Positions 1-11,117 of a stretch of DNA of 64,000 nt are shown piece by piece. Made by a program: the position numbers and the translations under genes. The stretch comes from Mycosphaerella arachidis. Taxonomy: Eukaryota > Ascomycota > Dothideomycetes > Mycosphaerellales > Mycosphaerellaceae. Under the pieces are notes generated by a model that made no database searches, had not been told where the DNA came from, and was given only the letters and a program-made list of their open reading frames with translations. The stretch is from the NCBI GenBank assembly GCA_001297265.1, contig LIHB01000019.1:126542-190541 (forward strand). The letters run 5' to 3'. Every line of letters begins with the position of its first letter. Positions within the stretch are counted from its first letter, which is position 1.

Positions 1-1630
1 ACAGCTGCTCATCTTGTGGCAAAGATGGAAGGCTTTGATGTGGTCGAGTCCAACGCTTCAGATACTCGATCCAAGAAACTCGTCGAGACTGGTCTCAAAG
101 GGGTCCTTTCGACCACCTCGTTGATGGGGTACTTCTCACATGGTGCTGACGATGTAGAGGCGTCGAAGAAGAAGCTTTGCTTGATTATGGACGAGGTCGA
201 CGGCATGAGTGCTGGTGATAGAGGTGGCGTGGGTGCACTCGCTGCTGTCTGCAAAAAGACTCAGATTCCGATGATTCTTATTTGCAACGACCGAAAGCTT
301 CCGAAGATGAAGCCTTTCGACTTCGTCACTTACGACCTGCCCTTCCGGCGACCAACGACCGAACAGATCCGCGCTCGAATCATGACGATTAATTACCGCG
401 AAGGACTCAAGATGCCAGTGAATGTTATCAACGCGCTGATTGAGGGTTCTGGTGCCGACATCAGGCAGGTCGTGAACATGGTCAGCACTGCCAAACTTGA
501 TAGTGAGAATATGAGCTACGAGGAGAGCAAAGATATGAGCAAAGCCTGGGAGAAGCATATTGTCCTGAAGCCTTGGGATATGGTCGGCAAGATTCTGGGT
601 GGCGGCCTATTCAACCCATCAGCAAACTCCACGCTGAATGAGAAGAGCGAATTGTACTTCAACGACCACGACTTCGCGCCTCTGATGTTGCAACAGAACT
701 ATCTCGGCACCAACCCACAGCGGTCGAACAAGTACAATAGTGAACCAAAGAAGAAGAATCTGGCCACCTTAGATCTTGTCAGCAAGGCCGCCGACTCCAT
801 TAGTGACGGAGATCTCGTGGACCGGATGATACACGGCAGTCAACAGCAGTGGTCGCTGATGCCAGCCCATGCCATTTTCAGCTTCGTTCGTCCCGCTAGC
901 TTCGTATATGGCTCCATGGCTGGCCACAGAACAGAGTTCACTGCTTGGATGGGCAACAACTCGAAGCAGGGCAAGCTCATGCGTTTCGTCAAGGAAATTC
1001 AAGGCCACATGCGCTTGCGGACCAGCGCTGATCGACACGAGATTAGGCAGACGTACATGCCTCTCTTGTTTGACAAGCTCATCAAGAAGCTGCAAGAGGA
1101 AGGCAAGGAGTCTGTTCCTGAGATCATCGAGCTTATGGATTCGTACTTCTTGACCAAGGACGATTGGGATGCCATCCTCGAGCTTGGAGTCGGCAAGTCT
1201 GACATGGAAAACATTAAGATCGAGTCACAGGCCAAGGCCACTTTCACCCGACTGTATGTATTTATCGCCACTAGAGCCAAGATCTTTACTGACAGAGAAC
1301 AGATACAACCAGCAATCTCATCCTCTGCCGTTCATGAAGGCCTCGCAGGTCATCGCTCCCAAAAAGGCGCCGGCCAAAGAGAAGCCCGATCTGGAAGAGG
1401 CTTTCGACGAGTCCGAAGACGAAGCAGTCGACGATGCCGATGTCAAAGACGAGGAGGAAGACGTCGATCTGAGTAAGGACAAGTACGTCAAGCAACCCAA
1501 GAAGAAGCGGGCCACTACAGCCAAAGCAGGCGGAAGCAAGAAAAAAAAAGCGAAGGATGACGATGACGATGATGAAGAGGAAGAGGAGAAGCCTAAGAAA
1601 GGCAAAAGCAAAGGTCGTGCAAAGAAGTGA
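1..1630 (+). CDS. RFC1: Replication factor C large subunit (RFC1), 3' part
   Basis: The frame is open from base 1, so the 5' end, including the BRCT region and most of Walker A, lies outside the window. Exons are 1..1253 and 1303..1630; the 49-nt intron (GTATGT...CAG) restores the conserved junction leading into HPLPFMKAS. The first visible residues follow the P-loop. A Walker B motif (LCLIMDEVDGM, bases 172-204), sensor and lid regions of the AAA+ clamp-loader fold, and the RFC1 C-terminal domain follow. The tail is a long acidic and lysine-rich stretch (K, D/E runs) typical of RFC1 and likely disordered and nuclear. By family knowledge RFC1 is the large subunit of the pentameric ATPase that loads PCNA on primed DNA. 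About 526 residues are visible. It is convergent with the FIT-family gene that ends at 1858. Confidence 0.95.
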
Positions 1631-1857
1631 GGAGCTCTCGCAATGTAAGCAACCGCGGAGCACTTTTGTGCACTAAAAGCAATGCTCGGACTGGAGTAGC
1701 AGCGTCCACCCAGAAATGCTGCATACCATTCACAATTCACGTGATCAAGTCGACACGGCTCACTGCTTAGATTTAATAGCACTTGACACCTCCTTATCTG
1801 AGACTGTTCGTGTATTCATATGCTATGGCGAAGATGAGAGTAGCAGGATATCAAGCA

Positions 1858-2880
1858 TCATACCCCAGGCATTCCAAGAGCCTGCCGTATTGCAGGTACC
1901 CCGCGCGGCAAGAAGTAGACGATATATATCGCGGTGAATGCAACGAGTAGTCCCGTCAACTTCTCGAACCACGTGTGAAAGTACGCAGCCGTCATCAACA
2001 ACATCCACCAACTCAATGCGGCAACACCCAAGCCAACCTGTATTCCAATGCCCATCTCCCTGGGAGCCTTCGCACTTGACCCTGGTTCGTCAGACTCAAC
2101 CGTCGCCTTCCTAACCAGACCATCTGCCGTCAAGATTCTTCGTGCCTCTCTCAGACCTTCCATCCGTAATACCGCAGGGAGCAATTCCAACCACAGCATC
2201 GCGCTTCCCACAATGAGCAGGAAGACATGTCCACTTATGTCGTGTCCGCCTCTCCACTGCCCGCCAATAGCCTTACAAGCAGCGTGTGTGAAAACTTCCT
2301 TAACATCCCCAGCTTCCACTTTCCGCGCCAGATCTGCCGCGTCCTCGTGTGCGACGTGTTGACACTTCCCGCCCGTCCATCTGAAGCTCCGATCCACAAT
2401 CCCAGGTCCGAAGAACCACTGCGTCACGAAGAACCATGCGAGTGTTATGCACACGTATCGTGCTCCGGCTTGCAAGCGGCGCCGCGTGAGCTGTGGTCGT
2501 AGCGTTGGTCCGAGGGAGGAGTGGGTGAGAGTGAAGAGGAAGAAGGCGGCGGTTATCCAGATCCAGCCGATTTTGACAAAGTAGACGTTGAAGATGTTGC
2601 TCTTTTTGGCGAAGTAGCTGGGTGCATCGCGGGGGTCGTAGGATTGCGCGTAGGGGAGGTAGGTTGCGTTGCGGCTGGCGGGGTGGAGGGTGCTGAAGAG
2701 AGAGCCGAGGAGGAGCGTGACTGGGTATATTGCAAGGAGGGCTGCTTCGAGGGTCGTGGGTAGGAAGGGCGAGCCTGTTGGTGGTGGTGCATCTAGGTCG
2801 GGTTGAGATTGTTTGGTTGTTGTATGTCCGTTGGCGGTGATAGGGACGTCTATACGCGTTGTCGTTCGTCGCGTCGCCAT
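1858..2880 (-). CDS. FIT family (FITM2/Scs3-like) ER lipid diphosphatase
   Basis: A single-exon 340-residue membrane protein. The ATG at 2880 was chosen because upstream codons are only an open extension without family character. Several hydrophobic segments are visible (around residues 45-65, 100-118, 142-160, 216-235, 280-300 and 310-330). Both hallmark histidines of the FIT family are present: GHDISGHVFLL (His about 218) and the later YFHTWFEKLTG (His about 302). Family knowledge: FIT proteins are ER acyl-CoA diphosphatases needed for normal ER membranes and lipid droplet budding; yeast Scs3/Yft2 link to inositol phospholipid synthesis. The N terminus (about 40 residues) is polar, cytosolic and Pro/Thr-rich. 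The gene is convergent with RFC1. Which yeast paralogue it corresponds to (Scs3 or Yft2) cannot be decided here. Confidence 0.85.
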   Translation of the reverse strand: MATRRTTTRIDVPITANGHTTTKQSQPDLDAPPPTGSPFLPTTLEAALLAIYPVTLLLGSLFSTLHPASRNATYLPYAQSYDPRDAPSYFAKKSNIFNVYFVKIGWIWITAAFFLFTLTHSSLGPTLRPQLTRRRLQAGARYVCITLAWFFVTQWFFGPGIVDRSFRWTGGKCQHVAHEDAADLARKVEAGDVKEVFTHAACKAIGGQWRGGHDISGHVFLLIVGSAMLWLELLPAVLRMEGLREARRILTADGLVRKATVESDEPGSSAKAPREMGIGIQVGLGVAALSWWMLLMTAAYFHTWFEKLTGLLVAFTAIYIVYFLPRGVPAIRQALGMPGV

Positions 2881-4528
2881 ATCTGTGATACTGTCTTGGA
2901 CCGTGAGCAGAGCAAAGCAGCGCAAGAAGTTGTTAGGAAGTGGTCGCGGAAGAACATGTACACATCGAGAAGTGCCCTCGGTCACTAGAATCTCCATGCG
3001 TGACGTCACTGTTCGGTACGCGCCTGGAAGCCCCTTCACTCTCCTGGCAAGGAGCGGAACAGTTCACTTGTCATCAGACGACATGTACTCACTTAGAAGA
3101 TCCTTCACAGCCGTCAAGAGTAAGTGTGTCCCGAGATAGCACATCGTGCCGGTGAGCAAGCTTCTGGCGCACGATAGAAAATTCCCTTTCGAAGCCGTAA
3201 CTCCAGAAGCATAATGATTATTCATGGCATTTACTCCTCAGACGCGCCTGCGACTGTATTCAGAAAGAGAAGGATAGAGAGATGTTATGGAGAAGTGTAA
3301 AGCATTGGTTGATAGCACGACGTTCGAGGTAAAGTATGTTTTCGATTGGCGATAATCTACCCCTACGTTCGCTAAGGAGTGGTCGGCCTCGAGCGTTGCT
3401 CGAGAGGCTGTCCGAACATGATGCTCTAGAACTGTTTTGCCGGGGTGCAAGACTCACACCTATCGATGAATGGCAACCCATGATCAGGACAGCATGTCAT
3501 TTACACCGACACCCAGGCTTAGCCCTCCGCTCGCTCTCCTGCTCTCGATCATGGAATGGAATCAGGGCGTCAACGGGTGCCTGAAGTCATAAATCAACCT
3601 ATGACGGACACAGCTCTGTGGTGCGCCTGAAGATGAACTTGCCGAGATGGCCACACGCGTCCGCTACAACGGTACTTGCTGTTTTCATCATGGCTGTTCC
3701 AGTCCTCGACTCACAGAACAAAGCTTATCAAGAGAGAGGCCAGTGTGGCTCTGATTCATCTTTTTTTTTCTTGGCTCGCTATCTTTCTTCCTGGCATTTG
3801 CGAGCATCACGTTTTCCCGATCGGCAATCTGCCTGCACGGCTAGAATTGTCATGGCTGCTGGAACTATCTCTGAAGTCTGCGGCTGCGATCTCGCTGAGG
3901 CAGGACTCGGAACAACTGCTGTTCGTATGACAAACTCACGCTCATCGTGGCGTTGTCCGATCTTGTCGATCCCCGACCGCTGCATATGGCAGACCCACTA
4001 TGCTGCACTACACACATGCCTTGTAGCAATCGCCGAGTTCCTTCACGTCCCCCTGGTAGGGTTTGAGGATATGCGAAGGCGCAGGAGCAACGCAGTATTA
4101 TGGCTTGGCTCTGATGAAATGACCAATGCTTTTCTTGTCACATGCTGGAATCAGATGTTTGAAGTATAGAATGTTCTTACACCTCCGTATTCCTTGTCAG
4201 TCATCTTGTGCTTTAGCGTGGCTTCGGGAATATGGCTGTACCCCAACATCGGCACTTCCGGGGCTGCTATAAGACAGCCGATCAAGTTGGAACCAAAGAC
4301 CAGTGTTGAGAAGAGACTTGGGGCCCTGCTCGAGTTGACTTCCTCTCGCCTATGTCGACACCTCTGCCATCCCAAGGGGACAGGCAGCAAAACCGAGGGA
4401 GGCGATCACCGAGCTATACTGATCAAGGCTTGACGAAGGCAAAGCAGCGTATTGTCGCACCGTAATTTATCTCCTTCGCGAACACGTCTGAGCTTCTCTG
4501 CCACCGTAGCACCAGAATCATCGAAATA
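2881..4528. other. Intergenic, no supported gene
   Basis: This is the shared upstream region of the FIT gene (minus) and the small NTF2-like ORF (plus). A 183-codon open frame at 3618-4169 on the plus strand has no recognisable domain, no biased codon use and no clear splice partners, so it was not called. A short run of Ts lies near 3762-3770. Confidence 0.6.
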
Positions 4529-4858
4529 ATGAACGAGCGCGACTATCAGAAGCCTTTCCTCAACGGCTTATCCACCGATATCGTCTGCGGTACCAGCGAT
4601 TCTGGAAGGGCGAAGGTTATTGCAGCACACCGCAAGATGGTGGAGCACCTGCCACACTACGATAACGAGATCCAGCATGCCACATGCACTGTCGACGACG
4701 ACAGCGGGAGGGCGACCGTCGCTATGACGATGAGAGTCACTGGCTTCAAATACGACACTTTGCGTCAGAGTATTGCCAATTTGGTCTGGACCAGGACGCA
4801 AGATCGATGGATCTGCGCTGCGTATAGCGTTCTTCGGGATATCGAGGAGTTTGATTGA
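4529..4858 (+). CDS. Small NTF2-like/SnoaL-like domain protein
   Basis: A 109-residue ORF with a proper ATG at 4529. The pattern resembles the fungal SnoaL/NTF2-like superfamily: an N-terminal helix, an H-R-x-M-V-E-H-L-P-H-Y helix, a strand with DDDSGRATVAM, then a long strand pair ending in W-T-R-x-x-D-R-W-I-C. These proteins form cone-shaped folds used as small-molecule enzymes or scaffolds; the substrate is unknown. Relatives are usually 130-160 residues, so an additional 5' exon may exist, although I found no convincing splice site for it. It lies about 460 bp from the 3' end of the mannosyltransferase, convergent with it. Fold assignment is by pattern only. Confidence 0.55.
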   Translation: MNERDYQKPFLNGLSTDIVCGTSDSGRAKVIAAHRKMVEHLPHYDNEIQHATCTVDDDSGRATVAMTMRVTGFKYDTLRQSIANLVWTRTQDRWICAAYSVLRDIEEFD

Positions 4859-5317
4859 CGCAGATGCTGGATTGGTGCATCTCCGCAAAAGCCATTCGTC
4901 GCTTGCAAACCACACCGAGTCAACGCTCTTAGGTCGCTTTCGAAAAGGGTACCTAAAAGCCGTCTTGTATCGGCCTGAGAAGATACAACAGCGCATCCGA
5001 CGCCCCAATCTGAATGCTGTGCTCCACACATTCCTTCATGTGGTGGACGTTCGAAGCAATACCTTTCGCAGTGGGCGGGACGAAGCGCTCGGCGGCGAAG
5101 AGCTTCGTCAACAGCCCCAGATGGCCGCACGAGTTGGGCGTCGCTCTGCATGAGCCTTGTAAGACCTGCTGGCGCCACCCACATTCGATGTGAGGCTTGC
5201 ACTCTTCTTCGCGGTTTCAGTCAGGCCAGGGATGTGTCGCATGACGTACCAAAGATCTGTTGAAGTGTATCAGGGGTATCATATTAGCCATTATTTGCTC
5301 TGTGAAGGTAAATTTGT
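4859..5317. other. Intergenic, convergent spacer
   Basis: This is a 3'-3' spacer between the NTF2-like ORF and the mannosyltransferase. Open frames here (for example 4765-5202 minus) overlap the flanking genes in wrong frames and show no domain. Nothing else was seen. Confidence 0.6.
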
Positions 5318-6868
5318 TCAACCGTGAATGGGTGCGTTGGCAAGACTCGTGTCGTATACCATCCAGTATCCGCCCAGCTCATCGAACACATCATTCCAGC
5401 CAGGCACAAGTTCATCGAACGGTCGCGGCTCCACATCCGGCATCTCTGAGCACCATCCAGCTGTCATTCCGTCCTTGGGCTTGAGCTCATCTGGCATGTA
5501 GCTGTGTCCGTCGAACTTAAGTCCTATCTTCTCGTGAAACTCGTGCCGTTCTTCGTAGATAGACTTCTGGTAATACTGGAAGATTCCGCCTTTGGTCTCC
5601 TTCTGCCATTCAATGACTGGACTGGGCATGGTTTTTAATGTCCCTCCATGCAAGAATGCCAGGCGGCCATCAGGATGGTATTGGCCAAAGGTATGCCCGC
5701 AAAAGAAGCCATCAGATAATGTACCGACAGTGGACAGCCATTTAGAAGGATATCCATACTTAGTCTTGAGAGCATGCCAGGCGAAGCGAAAAGTGTCCTT
5801 ATCACCAAGCATTATATTGCCATAGTAATGATCATTTCCTGTTAGGACAGGCTCGCAGAACCAAAGTGCTAGCTGGAGATGGTACCAGAACTTCCGCTTG
5901 TTCACCAGCAACTGTCCGCTCTCCTGTTCGAATTCGTTCATGCGACATTTCGTGTTCGTTATGCCCCAGATAGGATTATTGTATCTTGTTCGTGCGATGT
6001 CAGGCCAAAAGATAGTGCCGTACTCTTTGTACAGATCCGACTCCCAAAGAGTTTCAGGATTGACCACGGGTATATTATCCGAATCGAGAAGAAATGGCTC
6101 TTCGAAGCGGGAGTTCAACATCGCAGCGTTCTTCATCTGGTAGTGGATACCATGAGCCAGATTGTACGAGACGGGAAAGATGTTGTGCTTCCCAGCAAGA
6201 TCGTTGAAGTACACCACATCCCATCTTTTGCTTAGTTCATCTTGGACGCCATGGGTCTGTTCTTGGCCGTAGTAGTGGAACTCTATTGGCAGCGTGCATC
6301 CTAGTCGCTTGAGTTGCTTGAGAATAACATGCATGCGCTTCAGACTTCGCCCATCACCAGCAAGAATTACCAAGCCACGACCATGGAACTTCTCGGCATG
6401 CTCCTCATAAGGTATCATACCGTTCATTACGTAGTCGCGTAAGCGAGCCCGATGCTTCTTCAGCTCAGCATCACTGCGATCGTGCTTTACCCAGCTCAGA
6501 TCAAGGCCCCAGCCGCTATTCTCGCCGAATTGGAAGTTGATGTCCTTGCGCTCCTCGTCCGACCAAGTGCAGCCCGACTTTGCCTCGGCCATGCTGATAC
6601 CACGCATACGGGTCACGTTGTGAAAGTGTTCCCAATATTCATCACACATGCGGAACTTGTGGGCATCAGGCGCAATAGGTGGATCAACCCATTGCTTCTC
6701 AGACTTGCTCCAGACTCCGCGGTCATCGATCGTGCTTGAACGCCAGAAGAGGGCATACATGACCAGAACACCAAAGACAGCAAGTAAGCCTACACGATGT
6801 GTGCGCTTCGGCAGTGTGGCGCGCGTCCAAGCGGGCAGCGCCGTGTTGCTCCAATCCGCTCCCGTCAT
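5318..6868 (-). CDS. GT71 alpha-mannosyltransferase (Mnn2/Mnn5-like), Golgi type II
   Basis: An intronless 516-residue protein starting at the ATG at 6868. Topology is type II: a basic cytosolic tail (residues 1-25), one membrane anchor (about 26-42), then a stem and a lumenal catalytic domain. The catalytic part shows the family DxD-type motif in LLDSDN (about residues 260-265), preceded by the conserved nucleotide-sugar fold segment GRGLVILAGDGRS. Family knowledge: fungal GT71 enzymes add alpha-1,2 (Mnn2/Mnn5) or alpha-1,3 (Mnn1) mannose to N- or O-glycan outer chains in the Golgi, from GDP-mannose and with Mn2+. The sequence looks closer to the Mnn2/Mnn5 type, but linkage cannot be proven. 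No damage is visible. Confidence 0.88.
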   Translation of the reverse strand: MTGADWSNTALPAWTRATLPKRTHRVGLLAVFGVLVMYALFWRSSTIDDRGVWSKSEKQWVDPPIAPDAHKFRMCDEYWEHFHNVTRMRGISMAEAKSGCTWSDEERKDINFQFGENSGWGLDLSWVKHDRSDAELKKHRARLRDYVMNGMIPYEEHAEKFHGRGLVILAGDGRSLKRMHVILKQLKRLGCTLPIEFHYYGQEQTHGVQDELSKRWDVVYFNDLAGKHNIFPVSYNLAHGIHYQMKNAAMLNSRFEEPFLLDSDNIPVVNPETLWESDLYKEYGTIFWPDIARTRYNNPIWGITNTKCRMNEFEQESGQLLVNKRKFWYHLQLALWFCEPVLTGNDHYYGNIMLGDKDTFRFAWHALKTKYGYPSKWLSTVGTLSDGFFCGHTFGQYHPDGRLAFLHGGTLKTMPSPVIEWQKETKGGIFQYYQKSIYEERHEFHEKIGLKFDGHSYMPDELKPKDGMTAGWCSEMPDVEPRPFDELVPGWNDVFDELGGYWMVYDTSLANAPIHG

Positions 6869-9800
6869 CGTTTTCTAGCAGTAGATGTCATCGAGTGGGC
6901 AATGTTGTTGACACCAGGGGCATGGGCGACAAGGACGTTTCGTACTGGCTGCGACCTGCGGTTTGAAGAAGAAACGGTGTTGATGATGAAGAGTGAAGGT
7001 CGAGGGGGATCCGTCGAATGGTCTCCATCGGGGCCGCTAGCTGCTGAACCACGAACCTTAATGCGCCGCTGCACACCATGGAGATGAGGAAGTGGCGATC
7101 AACACAGCAAATACGGCCGCCAGTGTATCTACGCCGTGGTTCTTCATCGGAATCGTCGATCCTGGAAGTACGTCTGGACGTATAGATATCTAGGATCGTT
7201 TGCAAGAACGCGCACGTCCCAGAAATAGATCGTTCTTTCCCTGCAGCAGGAGCTGCCCCACTTCACACGGTACCACCCGCGGGCCCCAAAATGCGCACCG
7301 AGGCAGGGGCGTATGCCCGTTATCAATATCAATATGTGAAGCAACATGCGGAGGGCAGAGACTGAATAAGGGTTGCTGTCCCGGCCTATCACTCCTACGA
7401 CGACTGATGAGTATCTTTCTACGATCACTCGCCTAGCGTCACAGCTGACGATAGGTGTAATACGGCAAAACGAGCACCGACACTTCGGCTCAATTTCACT
7501 CTGTTCCAGCATTTCTGGTTGCACAAGCTATCATCTCTACATGCAGATTTGCGTGCAACTGTGTAGTCATTGACCTACGTCCAGCGGAGTCCACAGCGAA
7601 TACCAAAGGACACCAGCACCACGCTCGCAAGCAGGCTCCGACCACAAGAATGCCGACAGAATTTAACATGGTCTTGCTGCCAGTCTATGTCCACATCAGT
7701 CCCATACTGGTAGTGAACATACAAGGCAACCTGAACACCGAGACCGGGCAATTTCAAATGCTTTATGGCCACCGCAGCGTATAGCAAGTACCTCCATGGC
7801 ATGTAAGCGTTTCTTCAAATGTCTCTCGTCCAAACCCATAACTCTACCAAAAATATCGATCCGGTTCGCTGATGCCATGTGTGGTGTAGATGGAAGGATG
7901 ATACTACGACCCAGCTGCAAGCAATCAAGATCTGAAAGTGTCAAAAGCAGGATTGCGAGGATGGCAAGCCCGATATCACCCTCGTCCAGGTCATTGAGAA
8001 GATCGTTCAGTAAGTGAAGCAGCTAAATGTAGTGGGAATCCCTCTTGGGTGCATGAAAGAGCAGGCTCGTTCCTCAAGACATCTCGATGTACTGCAGCTG
8101 CTACAGTAAATCCGTGGAAGATTGATCGGCTTCTCGTAGTATAGCTTCAAGCGGGAAGTGATATCGAATGGACTGCTGTACTTGGCAAACGTCAGATTCA
8201 GCGTAGTGTCTACGGTTTGCGCAAGTATGCTCGGGCTGGCACACTCCAATGTGCTGTTTTGCATGGCACCTAGCACAGGAGAAAGTGCTCGCATTGGCGA
8301 CTGCCTCTCTTGACTTCGCAAGAACTCCTCAGAGGGGTCTTTGCTCCTGTTGTGCTCTTCCGTCCCGGTTCGACGTAGCGGCAGGAGTATCGTGCCGTGG
8401 CAATATCTTGCGATGCTGAGAATGCGATGTGGTCTGATATGCAGAATCTATACATATCAACGATCCTTCCGGAGACGTCTCGACAGACCGATCCGTACCA
8501 GCGCGCTCTAAGCCTTTGCGACCGCTCCAATTCTGTGTCCATAGCGTCCACCGCCGGCACAGACATTCGTCTGACTTTAGGCACACTTCTGTCGCCATGG
8601 TTCCGGTCTTGTTTTTGTATTTTTGCGAGATAGGCGTGGGCAAGTTGATTGTTCCGGCGAATTGTTGAATACCAGTTGGGGTCCACGCTGATAAATTGGA
8701 AGATCTGCTGACAGGATAGCTGCGCCTTCTCGATGGAGCGTGAATGAGTCGAACCCTCGGGACCTCGGACATGTTTCAGTGAGATATCTTGGAATTCTGT
8801 AGAGCTGGGTTACGTAGACCCGAGCAAGCTACATGGAATAGAAAGTACTCCTGCGCCTTGAGCCTACGCGAAATGCAGCTGAGTGGAGGGATGCTCGCAG
8901 CCCCGAGCAAGCACGCTCGTATCTGGCCCAGCACTTTGCGGTAGCCCAGCTTTTATGGGCAATGGCTGATGCTCAAGACGCAAAATTGCGAGATAGTCTC
9001 AGGATGCGCGGTCCTGCTAGATAATGGCCTGCGCGCCGACTGAGCCCAAGTAACACTGACCACGGCGATGGAGCGCGTTGAGCACCAGATACTGTCCAGC
9101 CTGCTAGAGGCTTACCGCACTTGATGTCTAGATGACCATACGGCATCCTACCAAAGGGTAGGCTCAAGGCAAGCAAGCATTATGTGTATGTAGTATGCCT
9201 CCCAGGTCATGTGAACGGTTTGGCTCTGAAGACGCTCTAGACTACTGCCCATCAGCAATAAGTCGGTACAACAAGGCCATGGACGCCACCACACTCGAGC
9301 AGCTGCTGAGCTGATGCGTTGCATTTGGGTTTGCATTATAATCACCGCATTGCAGTCTCGAGCAGGCATTGTCGTAAGCAAAAGCACACGCCGAAGACTT
9401 CTCAGCGCAGATGCCTTCGACGTGGTCCTCCGCAATGTCTAACAGCGAATGTTCTTGACAATCATTGTTCTTCTTACCACCATCCATGTTCCGAGATTGG
9501 AGAGCCAAGAAGATGGACTGCCAAGAGAAGACGCAAGCACTTCAAATTCCGGGTTCGACTGATCATACATCTTGCATTCATTAGGCTCATCGACTCAAAC
9601 GTGCAGTCCTCGAGTTGCATCGGCCTCTAGATCTCTCGTGTACTGAGCCGTCGAGAGGCCACCGAGGATGCGCAGGCCTCGAAAAACGAACTGCGTTCAT
9701 AATTTCCAGGAATGAACTACCTCTAGGACTGCCACTCTCCGTCTGGATGAAGGGCTCGCGCTTGATTATACCTGAAAAACGACCTAGCCGCCCGCCTGGT

Positions 9801-10171
9801 GAAAATCTGAGTCACGAAGCCCACGAACTTGTTGTTGAGCTTTCGTGTGAAGGTTTGCCGATAGCTACCACTTCTTCTGACCGCTGTTAATGCGACATCT
9901 GGTCTGCTTAAGGACGTCGCCAGGGCGTTCTGATGAGGAATGAGGCACTCTGAGCAGGACACCACCCGCGGACGGAAGAGCAGGAGCAGGACCGGTCATC
10001 AGCCCTACTGACGGTCCACGTGTTCGAGCACCAAAGACACGGTTTCAAGCCGTGCGAGATCGAACCAGTAGCTTAGCCAGCGTGCCGCGGCGAAGGCGAT
10101 CGAGATGACGCGCGTCCGAACCTGACTGAGACGGTGAGCGAGAGAAATGGGGAGGGATGGTGCTGCGCGTT
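6869..10171. other. Long gene-poor stretch
   Basis: About 3.3 kb between the mannosyltransferase start and the pacC upstream region. Open frames of 60-150 codons occur on both strands (7144-7524, 8270-8686 and 8329-8772, all minus), but none shows a domain, coherent codon bias or consistent splice junctions. No terminal repeats or transposase motifs were recognised. It may hold regulatory DNA, non-coding RNA or old degraded sequence. Confidence 0.5.
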
Positions 10172-11098
10172 CTTGGCTTCTGAGAGGCAGCGGAACCGCC
10201 TAGAGTCCAAGAAGTTCCGAGACCGATGAAGGTGCTCCGCCCGCCTAGAAGACGTGGCGTTCTGGGCAGGCTCCCTCATTTCCGTGCGCTAACTTGGCGA
10301 AATGCAACCCTGTCATACGGGAACCCTCGACGGTGAATCCAGCGCCCGTCCACGGACGGCAAAGAAAAGACCAAACAGCAGTCAACTCATGTTGTCGTCT
10401 ATGCAATGGAAAGCACAGGTGCGAGATGCCAGTCTTGCCGTCGACGCTCGGTGTCGTACAGCGGTACCAAGGTGCCAAGATACCTCCGGAGCATCCATGT
10501 CCAACGCTAAATGCTAGCCCCGGCTGTGATCCATACGAGGTAGAAGGCGCAGGAAGTGTGGCCGATGAGAGTATCGCTCGCCTCACACGAATTCCGTGTG
10601 TTGAAGAGCAGCGCTGACGCAAGTCCGGGCCTTGGACCATGGTGGAAAGTGGTTGTCGATGGGCAGTATCGTCCAGCTGGGAGCCCGGAATCTGAAAGTG
10701 AGGTGTATTTTACTTTGTGCTAGCGCGCCAAGTACCGACGCCAAGCAGGCCCAGGAAACGAGCGGGCAAGAAAACGACCCATGGTTTCCGCTCTCCCAAG
10801 CTGCTGACGTTCAATCGGGCGCGTCGTATAAACTTATGGTCTCCTCCAGGCCGCCCCGCAACTGCGTGCCCAGCCTTCGTCCTTGACCACCCTTTGCCTC
10901 TTGTCCCTTCCTCGACACGGGCGACGCCTTCTTGCTGTAACACCCACGCCTTCCTACAGCACAACTCGCCGCGATCGCGGTATACTCGGCAAGCGGATCT
11001 GACTTGATTACGCGAGCAAGAAATCTCTGTAATTTTGCATTCACTATCACAGTTGTGGCTGATCGCTTCTCTAACACAAAGTGAAGTTGTCTGCCAAG
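10172..11098. promoter_or_regulatory. Cluster of PacC-type GCCAAG sites upstream of pacC
   Basis: Six copies of the PacC core hexamer 5'-GCCARG-3' were found by eye in the kilobase before the pacC ATG. Plus-strand GCCAAG lies at 10474, 10727, 10740 and 11093; reverse CTTGGC lies at 10172 and 10293. The pair at 10727 and 10740 is spaced 13 bp. Chance expectation for the degenerate hexamer on both strands is about one per kb. Established knowledge: PacC binds GCCARG, and pacC is itself expressed under alkaline conditions. The inference is positive autoregulation; binding is not shown. Confidence 0.5.
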
Positions 11099-11117
11099 GA
11101 ATACTTCGGCTGCTTCC

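Noticed and set aside
136..558. Long antisense frames inside RFC1 and other real genes
   Set aside because: They are mirror frames caused by biased codon use in the true genes.
3618..4169. 183-codon plus-strand open frame
   Set aside because: It has no domain, a non-family composition, and is interrupted by ordinary low-complexity T-rich sequence. It looks like a chance frame.
10020..10100. Anticodon-arm-like hairpin on the minus strand (loop CTTGAAA, as in tRNA-Ser UGA)
   Set aside because: The 5-bp stem and loop are perfect, but the D-arm, T-arm and acceptor pairing cannot be drawn, so a functional tRNA is not supported.
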